A stretch of 9,675 bases of DNA from DATESZ01 sp035283845 (GTDB lineage Bacteria; Desulfobacterota; Syntrophia; Syntrophales; JACQWR01): contig DATESZ010000199.1 of assembly GCA_035283845.1 (NCBI GenBank), forward strand, positions 1 to 9,675, read 5' to 3'. The position numbers and the translations under genes were made by a program. The stretch's first letter is position 1; each line of letters opens with the position of its first letter. Under the pieces are notes generated by a model. The model was not told the origin of the DNA and made no database searches. It worked only from the letters and a program-made list of their open reading frames with translations. Below are positions 1 through 4,068 of the stretch, piece after piece.

Positions 1-201
1 GTGACAAAGCGCAAGATATTACAGAAGATACTTGCCGGATCGAAAAATATCCGATTCTCTGATATGATAGAGCTGGTGGAAGGCTTCGGGTTCCGACTTT
101 CGCGGACTGATGGCAGCCACCACATTTTCGTGCATCCTGACATTCCGGAGCTTGTCAATCTCCAAGACTGGAGGAGGACAAATGAGAGATTACCATATTA
201 A
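1..201 (+). CDS. hicA: HicA-family toxin, C-terminally damaged
   Basis: HicA toxins are small dsRBD-fold mRNA interferases neutralised by HicB. The 66-residue product shows the family core: an N-terminal helix, a 'GFRLSRTDGSHHIFVHP' strand-turn-strand with the catalytic-type His at 40/41 (GSHH), then 'IPELVNLQ'. The usual continuation of this subfamily (roughly GKAKPYQ-K-F followed by a helix, about 80-85 residues in all, from memory) is absent. After Gln55 the frame reads DWRRTNERLPY and stops. In a different frame, positions 168-185 read L-E-E-D-K-stop, a typical native HicA end, with its TGA overlapping the hicB ATG. I infer a small out-of-frame deletion, so the toxin is probably inactive. 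The GTG at position 1 fits the family N-terminus, but the window edge hides any upstream start and promoter. Family assignment is strong; functionality is doubtful. Confidence 0.82.
   Translation: MTKRKILQKILAGSKNIRFSDMIELVEGFGFRLSRTDGSHHIFVHPDIPELVNLQDWRRTNERLPY
170..177 (+). promoter_or_regulatory. Shine-Dalgarno of the first hicB
   Basis: GGAGGAGG lies 4 nt upstream of the ATG at 182. It decides the start of hicB: a longer in-frame reading from 110 would add residues that belong to hicA in another frame and match nothing in HicB. Confidence 0.7.
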
Positions 202-406
202 CATTTTTTACTCTGAAGATGACGAGGGTTACATTGCCGATATACCCGATTTGGATGCCTGTTCTGCTTTTGGCCAGACCCCTGACGAGGCGCTTCAAGA
301 GGTTCAAAAAGCCAAAGAGCTTTGGTTGCAGGCTGCCCGGGCTGAGAAAAAACCGATTCCTCCTCCGAAGTACCGGCCGGTTATCTATCAAGCCGCATGC
401 GCCTGA
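182..406 (+). CDS. hicB: HicB-family antitoxin
   Basis: This 74-residue HicB-like protein has the partial RNase H fold of the family. It begins MRDYHINIFYSEDDEGYIADIPDL, giving the first two strands and the GY-A-(I/F)-P-DL signature. 'CSAFGQTPDEALQEVQKAKELWL' follows (the G-T-P-EAL helix), and it ends in a KPIPPPKYRP..YQ tail typical of antitoxins paired with GSHHIF-type HicA. HicB normally binds and masks HicA and, where a DNA-binding domain is present, represses the operon. No separate helix-turn-helix or ribbon-helix-helix domain is visible here. It directly follows hicA, and its ATG overlaps what looks like the ancestral hicA stop. The antitoxin appears intact while its toxin is damaged. 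Confidence 0.88.
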   Translation: MRDYHINIFYSEDDEGYIADIPDLDACSAFGQTPDEALQEVQKAKELWLQAARAEKKPIPPPKYRPVIYQAACA

Positions 407-484
407 GAAGGGTCCAGACGCTCAACTCTGGAAAGCATCCTAAACCTATTGAGTAACTGCCTGCCCACATAGTAAAAAAAAGAT

Positions 485-634
485 ATGGGGTACGAAGCCA
501 AAAAGACAGAACACTCAGGATCCAAAAAGGGCTCTGGGGCCTTCTGGGGACGAAAGGTTGATGCAAATAAACAAAGTAATCGCAAGCGTCGTGAAGATGG
601 CAAAAGGTTGATTAAAGAGCCAAAAGGAGAATAA
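485..634 (+). CDS. Small highly basic conserved-type protein upstream of hicBA
   Basis: This 49-codon frame encodes MGYEAKKTEHSGSKKGSGAF, then WGRK, then a Lys/Arg-rich tail ending PKGE. It has 15 Lys/Arg against 7 Asp/Glu, no hydrophobic segment and no cysteine. The opening 'K-TEHSG-K-GSGAFWGR' and the KRRE tail resemble small unnamed bacterial proteins I have seen before, but I cannot name a family or function. It stops 2 nt before the next ATG and its last codons contain that gene's AGGAG, so it is likely co-transcribed with the following hicB-hicA pair. Its own ribosome binding site is weak (an A-rich run before the ATG). It could be a nucleic-acid-binding accessory protein of the toxin-antitoxin unit (inference), or an upstream frame with no separate role. 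Confidence 0.6.
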   Translation: MGYEAKKTEHSGSKKGSGAFWGRKVDANKQSNRKRREDGKRLIKEPKGE

Positions 635-636
635 TT

Positions 637-828
637 ATGGAAACCACAAGGTTTGTATACTGGCAAGACGGGGATATGTGGCTTGGATATTTGGAACAAT
701 ACCCAGACTACATGACACAAGGTGAATCATTGGCCGAGTTGAAAGAAAACTTAGTTGACATCTACAAGGATCTGACAAGTGGCGCAATCCCATGTGTCCG
801 TAAAGTTGCTGAATTGGAAGTTGCATGA
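637..828 (+). CDS. hicB: HicB-like antitoxin (second pair)
   Basis: The 63-residue product fits a short HicB-like antitoxin. It has a first strand 'TTRFVYWQDGDMWLGYLEQYPDY' (the family pattern is a strand, a D/E-G turn, then GY...P). 'TQGESLAELKENLVDIYKDL' follows, equivalent to the G-S-EAL-NL helix, and there is a short C-terminal strand. AGGAG at 625-629 supports the ATG at 637. Its stop overlaps the start of the next gene (ATGA at 825-828), a typical sign of translational coupling in hicBA operons. Order here is antitoxin then toxin, the reverse of the first pair. No separate DNA-binding domain is visible. The call rests on fold-like pattern plus the adjacent HicA-like gene. Confidence 0.82.
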   Translation: METTRFVYWQDGDMWLGYLEQYPDYMTQGESLAELKENLVDIYKDLTSGAIPCVRKVAELEVA

Positions 829-1049
829 AACGAAAGGATTTGATACGGAAATTGGAGGAGATGGGCTGTATTTTCATCAGACATGGAGGAAGGCACGACT
901 GGTATCAGAATCCCAACACAAAGGTTGCACAACCTGTTCCACGCCACAATGAAATAAGTGAAAAACTTGCAAAGCATATCATAAATATGATGGAAGACAA
1001 TGCTAAACAAATCACTCCAGCGGATGGCTTACAACCACCGCTTATTTAA
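825..1049 (+). CDS. hicA: HicA-like mRNA interferase toxin (second pair)
   Basis: The 74-residue product contains the full HicA/YcfA-like core. 'MKRKDLIRKLEEMGCIFIRHGGRHDWYQNP' is the N-terminal helix followed by strands, with the active-site-type His24 in GGRHDWY. 'VAQPVPRHNEISEKLAKHIINMM' is the P-R-H-E strand and C-terminal helix. HicA binds dsRNA and cleaves mRNA. It overlaps the upstream antitoxin by 4 nt, so expression is probably coupled. The domain should end near residue 58. Residues 60-74 (AKQITPADGLQPPLI) are encoded by the attC site at 1002-1058 and are not part of the conserved fold. The native stop is therefore probably lost or supplied by the cassette recombination site. Confidence 0.85.
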   Translation: MKRKDLIRKLEEMGCIFIRHGGRHDWYQNPNTKVAQPVPRHNEISEKLAKHIINMMEDNAKQITPADGLQPPLI

Positions 1050-1058
1050 TTGTTAGGC
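1002..1058 (+). mobile_element. attC recombination site 1
   Basis: This 57-bp element has attC architecture. It starts with an R''-like GCTAAAC (1002-1008, imperfect against RYYYAAC) and ends with R' GTTAGGC (1052-1058, perfect GTTRRRY). The internal arms AGCGG-A-TGG (1019-1027) and CCACCGCT (1035-1042) pair as an 8-bp stem with A1024 left as an extrahelical base, around a 7-nt loop. Integron integrases use such bulged bases to choose the folded bottom strand. The right half (CCGCTTATTTAATTGTTAG) closely parallels classic resistance-cassette attC sites. It lies at the 3' end of the hicBA unit in the expected orientation. Cleavage would fall after G1052. Confidence 0.82.
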
Positions 1059-1078
1059 TAAAAGAACTGGATAAACAT

Positions 1079-1312
1079 ATGCAGTTCGAGATTATTGGTG
1101 AAATCCAGTGGACTGAAACAATTGCCTCGGGCCGCAGTATTCGCGAGCTACGGAGGCTGAATCGCATTTATGGGAAGACGACCTGGAGAAAACGAAAGGG
1201 AATTGCCAAGATTAGATTAGAAGATGGGACGGTAAGGCTTGCAGAACTCCACTGGTATGAAGGCCATGGCAAGGGAAGAAATGAAACTAAAATCAAAAAA
1301 TACTTGGAGTAA
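1079..1312 (+). CDS. Conserved hypothetical cassette protein (77 aa)
   Basis: This 77-residue basic soluble protein starts MQFEIIGEIQWTETIASGRS. It then has 'RELRRLNRIYGKTTWRKRKG', 'AKIRLEDGTVRLAELHWYEG' and a GKGRNETKIKKYL end. It has the look of a widespread small family without assigned function (IxGEI-xxET-I-A-G ... YG-xxWRK-KG-A-(V/I)RL-DGt-R-AE-HWyE-HGiGr-E-KIK-YL). The reading is from memory of similar sequences, not from a search. No signal peptide, membrane helix or cysteine motif is present. The alternating charged strands suggest a small beta fold, possibly nucleic-acid binding (inference). It is the first gene of its cassette, 6 nt upstream of the next. The start has only a weak ribosome binding site. 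Confidence 0.75.
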   Translation: MQFEIIGEIQWTETIASGRSIRELRRLNRIYGKTTWRKRKGIAKIRLEDGTVRLAELHWYEGHGKGRNETKIKKYLE

Positions 1313-1318
1313 AAAACA

Positions 1319-1540
1319 ATGAAACAAAAATTTCTGCTTTGCGTTGACAACAAGGGTTACGAAGCATCCTTGGAGGCACGAAAGTTGTATGAAACGATTC
1401 CAGACAAGGAGGCTGAGCGGCACAACCAGGTGAGAATCATTGACGAGTCCGGAGAGGATTATCTCTACCCCTCAAGGTGCTTTGCACCTGTCAGGCTCTC
1501 AATGCAAACAAAGAACAAAATCCTCAAAAAAGCAGCCTAA
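1319..1540 (+). CDS. Conserved hypothetical cassette protein (73 aa)
   Basis: The 73-residue product opens with MKQKFLLCVDNKGYEASLEA. It continues RKLYETIPDKEAERHNQVRIIDESGEDYLYP and ends in a basic helix. The pattern (C-(V/I)-N-GYEASLE--K-Y--IPD--A---(L/V)R-IDESGEDYLYP---F-P-(V/I)-L) is one I recognise as a recurring small family with no established function. Such genes are often found beside toxin-antitoxin loci and in cassettes. GGAG at 1306-1309 serves as its ribosome binding site and overlaps the end of the previous gene, so the two are probably translated from one message. Its TAA (1538-1540) is part of the R'' box of the attC site. No transmembrane segment is seen. Function unknown. 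Confidence 0.78.
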   Translation: MKQKFLLCVDNKGYEASLEARKLYETIPDKEAERHNQVRIIDESGEDYLYPSRCFAPVRLSMQTKNKILKKAA

Positions 1541-1622
1541 CGAGTCAATCAAGGCGGAGGGGAATAGCCGCTGTGGCTTTTTACAAGGACGATTGCCCCG
1601 CGCCTTATTTCTATCGTTAGCC
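1535..1622 (+). mobile_element. attC recombination site 2
   Basis: This 88-bp element has perfect R'' GCCTAAC (1535-1541) and R' GTTAGCC (1616-1622; one base off GTTRRRY). Flanking TCAATCAAG after R'' and CCTTATTTC before R' match classic attC layout. The arms fold: AAGGCG (1551-1556) with CGCCTT (1601-1606), then GGGG (1559-1562) with CCCC (1596-1599). Unpaired G1557/A1558 against G1600, and a bulged G1595, leave the asymmetry expected of the L side. An inner AGCC/GGCT hairpin (1566-1578) fills the variable terminal structure. It closes the two-gene cassette. Confidence 0.85.
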
Positions 1623-1634
1623 TGAAGACGGGAT

Positions 1635-1642
1635 AAGGAGGT
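1635..1642 (+). promoter_or_regulatory. Strong Shine-Dalgarno before a miniprotein frame
   Basis: AAGGAGGT is complementary to the 16S rRNA 3' end over 8 bases and sits 5 nt upstream of the ATG at 1648. It is the best reason to believe the 28-codon frame behind it is translated. Confidence 0.6.
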
Positions 1643-1647
1643 AAGTT

Positions 1648-1734
1648 ATGAGCTGGACAAAATATTCCATCGCAGGCGCCGCAATCGCATGCTTCGTCAC
1701 CTGGTATGTCCACATCTTGAAAAATTTGCTGTAA
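1648..1734 (+). CDS. Putative single-pass membrane miniprotein (28 aa)
   Basis: The frame encodes MSWTKYSIAGAAIACFVTWY, then VHILKNLL, then TAA. Residues 7-25 form one continuous hydrophobic helix (SIAGAAIACFVTWYVHILK), with a positively charged residue at each end and a single Cys15. A near-perfect Shine-Dalgarno with 5-nt spacing precedes it. It starts 32 nt after the crossover point of attC site 2. It could be the first gene of a further, now decayed cassette, or a leader gene ahead of the molybdoenzyme operon about 100 nt downstream. I do not recognise a family. Possible roles include a small membrane effector or a subunit anchor, but these are guesses. Confidence 0.45.
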   Translation: MSWTKYSIAGAAIACFVTWYVHILKNLL

Positions 1735-1742
1735 ATGAGGTC

Positions 1743-1791
1743 TTATCCAAGGCGGCATGCAGGACTATTCATTCCACTCAGGGTTGGATAA
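1743..1791. repeat. Inverted repeat TTATCCAA...TTGGATAA (possible decayed attC or operator)
   Basis: Perfect 8-bp arms at 1743-1750 and 1784-1791 flank 33 bp. GTTGGAT (1783-1789) fits the R' consensus GTTRRRY, and ATCCAAG (1745-1751) is one base off RYYYAAC. However, the interior lacks convincing L''/L' pairing and the element is shorter than usual attC sites. It lies 45 nt before the molybdoenzyme start, so an operator role is equally possible. Confidence 0.3.
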
Positions 1792-1835
1792 ATGAGAAGT
1801 CGCTATCATTAAGCTAAAAGTCAGGAGGATCAGGG

Positions 1836-4040
1836 ATGGCAAAGGAAGTAAAAAAGGCAGTATGTTACTGGTGTCACTGTCATTGCAAGGTGGATGTTCA
1901 TATTGAGAAAGGGAAGCTGGTGAAGGTGGCAGGGGTAACAGGCGAGCCCCGCAGTGAAAGGGTGCAGAGGGTGGTGAATGCCTGCCCAAGGGCGAAAGCT
2001 GTTACTGAGTATTTTTATCATCCAGACAGGCTATGCTTTCCCTTGAAGAGGATAGGCGAAAGGGGGGAGGGAAAGTGGGAGCAGGTTTCCTGGGAACAAG
2101 CCCTTGATGAGGTTGCGGAAAAGCTGGACGGGTTGAGGAAGAAATACGGCCCCGAGACGCTTACCAGCACCAGCGGCACTTACAGGACAGCGGATGAATA
2201 TCGGTCTCGCTTTCTGAATCTGTTCGGGACTCCAAACAACATAGGGCAGGGACCCATGTGTTACGGCCCCGGTATTATGGGTGTGGCGCTCCTCGGTTGG
2301 TGGATTGATTTTGGAGGATTTGGAAAGAGCACCGGGTGTGTAGTCATCTGGGGGTCCAATCCGAAAGAGGCTTACAGGAATGTCTGGTTTGCCACGCAGG
2401 ATCATCTGAAAAGAAAAGGGAAACTCATAGTCATTGACCCGCGCAGGACTGATGACGCGGAAAAGGCTGATATCTGGCTTCAGCCCAGGCCCGGGACGGA
2501 TGCAGCCCTGGCCCTGGGTATGGTCAATATAGTTATAGAGGAAGGCCTGTATGATAAGGAGTTTGTGGACAAATGGTGCCATGGTTTCGATGAACTGGCG
2601 CAGCGGGCCGCGGGGTATCCGTTGAGCAGGGTGGAAGAAATCACCTGGGTGCCGAAAGAGAAGATAAGAGATGCAGCGGTAATGTATGCCACAACAAAGC
2701 CTTCTTTTATCTTCCACTCAATGGGCCTTGAACAGTTGGCTAACAGCATGGAGGCATACCACGCAAGGACCAGTCTGGCGGCGATAACCGGCAACTTCGA
2801 TGTGAGAGGCGGAGAAGAGCTTCGTGAAGGCCATCCCCAAGTTGTTTCGGAGTATGAGATCGAGTTGAATAATATTATTTCCCCGGAGCAGAAGAAAAAG
2901 CAGATTGAGGGCGATCGTTTTAAGCTGGAATCCTTTGTAGGGTATGACCTGGTCATGGGAAAATATGCCAAGTCCCCGGTTGGAAAGGCGCATGTTGCTT
3001 TTGCCCATCCTCCGAGCGTTTACCGGACGATGATAACCGGCGAACCCTATCCGATAAAGGCCATGTTTACGGTTTCCAGCAACCCCCTGGTGACCCAGGC
3101 CAACGCCAAACTGGTGTATAGGGCTATCAAGAACCTTGACCTTTTCGTGGTAACGGAAATGTGGAAAACGCCCACGGCCGAGCTGGCCGACTATATCTTC
3201 CCGATTGCATGCTGGCTGGAAAGGCCGCAGTTGCACACATGGTCGGATACCTTTGGGTTTATCGATTGCGGGCTGGCGGCCATGCCGGGTCAGGTGGAAG
3301 GAAAGTATGACCGGCGCGCCGATTACGACTTCTGGAGAGGGCTTGGCACACGCCTGGGCCAGGAGGAATATTGGCCCTGGAAGACCCTCGAGGAGGCGTT
3401 TGACTATCGATTGAAGAAGATGGGTTTGACCTTCCGGGAGTTCATTGAAAAGAAGGGAGGTTTTACGACCTGGCCCAAGGAAGAGAAAAAGTACGAAAAA
3501 AACGGTTTCGGAACGCCTTCCAAGAAGGTTGAACTCTATTCCAATATCCTGAAGGAATTGGGCTATGATCCTTTGCCGCAGTTTTATGAACCCGATGAAA
3601 GTCCCTACAGCCGCCCGGATCTTGCTGAGAAATATCCCCTGATATTGATCACCGGCGGCAGGCATATGCCCTTTTATCACTCAGAGCATCGCCAAATTCC
3701 CTCTCTAAGAAGGCAGCATCCCAATCCTATAGTCCAGATACATCCGGAGACCGCAGCCGGGCTTGGGATCGAAGACGGCGACTGGGTCTGGATCGAGACA
3801 GCAAGGGGAAGAGTAAGACAGAAGTGCAAGTATTTTGACGGGATAGACCCAAGAGTGGTCCATGGACAACATGGATGGTGGTTTCCCGAAATGCCCGGAG
3901 AAGAGCCGTGGCTGCACGGGGTTTGGGAGTCTAATATAAATGTGGTGGTAGATGATCATCCCGACCATTGCAACAGGATCAATGGCGCATGGCCTCTCCG
4001 GACGGCATTGTGCAAAATTTACAAGGCAATAGGATACTGA
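1836..4040 (+). CDS. Cytoplasmic Mo/W-bisMGD oxidoreductase, acetylene-hydratase-like family
   Basis: The 734-residue enzyme belongs to the DMSO reductase superfamily. Cys10, Cys13, Cys17 and Cys50 form the N-terminal [4Fe-4S] site, with an extra Cys15 in CYWCHCHCK. The catalytic domain contains 'PLKRIGERGEGKWEQVSWEQAL', 'KLIVIDPRRTDDAEKADIWL' and 'RPGTDAALALGM'. A C-terminal MGD-binding beta-barrel follows from about residue 600 (PLILITGGRH ... HPETAAGLGIEDGDWVWIET). The metal ligand is most likely Cys142 in PMCYGPG. Length and order match acetylene hydratase of Pelobacter (about 730 residues), including ELYSNILKELGYDPLP near 566. However, the hydratase Asp after the second cluster Cys is His14 here, and its pocket Ile after the ligand Cys is Tyr143. 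There is no Tat signal, so it acts in the cytoplasm. AGGAGG (1823-1828) fixes the start. It heads an operon with a CoA ligase and UbiD enzymes, so a hydration, hydroxylation or redox step on an aromatic or unsaturated substrate is inferred. The exact reaction is unknown. Confidence 0.93.
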   Translation: MAKEVKKAVCYWCHCHCKVDVHIEKGKLVKVAGVTGEPRSERVQRVVNACPRAKAVTEYFYHPDRLCFPLKRIGERGEGKWEQVSWEQALDEVAEKLDGLRKKYGPETLTSTSGTYRTADEYRSRFLNLFGTPNNIGQGPMCYGPGIMGVALLGWWIDFGGFGKSTGCVVIWGSNPKEAYRNVWFATQDHLKRKGKLIVIDPRRTDDAEKADIWLQPRPGTDAALALGMVNIVIEEGLYDKEFVDKWCHGFDELAQRAAGYPLSRVEEITWVPKEKIRDAAVMYATTKPSFIFHSMGLEQLANSMEAYHARTSLAAITGNFDVRGGEELREGHPQVVSEYEIELNNIISPEQKKKQIEGDRFKLESFVGYDLVMGKYAKSPVGKAHVAFAHPPSVYRTMITGEPYPIKAMFTVSSNPLVTQANAKLVYRAIKNLDLFVVTEMWKTPTAELADYIFPIACWLERPQLHTWSDTFGFIDCGLAAMPGQVEGKYDRRADYDFWRGLGTRLGQEEYWPWKTLEEAFDYRLKKMGLTFREFIEKKGGFTTWPKEEKKYEKNGFGTPSKKVELYSNILKELGYDPLPQFYEPDESPYSRPDLAEKYPLILITGGRHMPFYHSEHRQIPSLRRQHPNPIVQIHPETAAGLGIEDGDWVWIETARGRVRQKCKYFDGIDPRVVHGQHGWWFPEMPGEEPWLHGVWESNINVVVDDHPDHCNRINGAWPLRTALCKIYKAIGY

Positions 4041-4054
4041 CTTGGTAAAGATTT

Positions 4055-4064
4055 AAGGAGGGGG
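4055..4064 (+). promoter_or_regulatory. Shine-Dalgarno of the CoA ligase
   Basis: AAGGAGGGGG ends 4 nt before the ATG at 4069. It favours this start over the in-frame ATG five codons later (4084). Confidence 0.6.
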
Positions 4065-4068
4065 TAGT

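Larger units (their letters stand above)
1053..1616 (+). mobile_element. Two-gene integron cassette
   Basis: Taking the standard crossover after the G of each GTTRRRY box, the segment from TTAGGC of attC 1 through G1616 of attC 2 is one 564-bp cassette. It has two co-directional small genes and its own attC at the 3' end. The first start lies about 26 nt after the crossover and the last stop sits inside the R'' box, both typical of compact cassettes. No integrase or attI is in the window, so mobility would need one elsewhere. Confidence 0.72.

Noticed and set aside
110..181. Longer reading of the first hicB from an ATG at 110
   Set aside because: The extra residues come from the hicA coding region in another frame. 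The ATG at 182 has a good ribosome binding site and matches the family start.
407..484. Possible attC site or promoter between the two toxin-antitoxin units
   Set aside because: There is no GTTRRRY box or foldable arms. TTGAGT (449-454) has no acceptable -10 at 16-18 nt. I see nothing I can support here.
1551..1606. Rho-independent terminator after the second cassette gene
   Set aside because: The hairpin is fully explained by attC arms with flanking R boxes, and no U-tract follows the right arm.
1784..1809. Sigma-70-type promoter TTGGAT ... TATCAT for the operon
   Set aside because: The spacer is only 14 nt and the hexamers are imperfect. No sigma-54 motif (GG-N10-GC type) was seen either.
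2031..3680. Long open frames on the minus strand (228 and 320 codons) opposite the molybdoenzyme gene
   Set aside because: They lie wholly within a gene with unmistakable motifs, have no recognisable domains and low-complexity composition, and look like antisense shadows of its codon usage.
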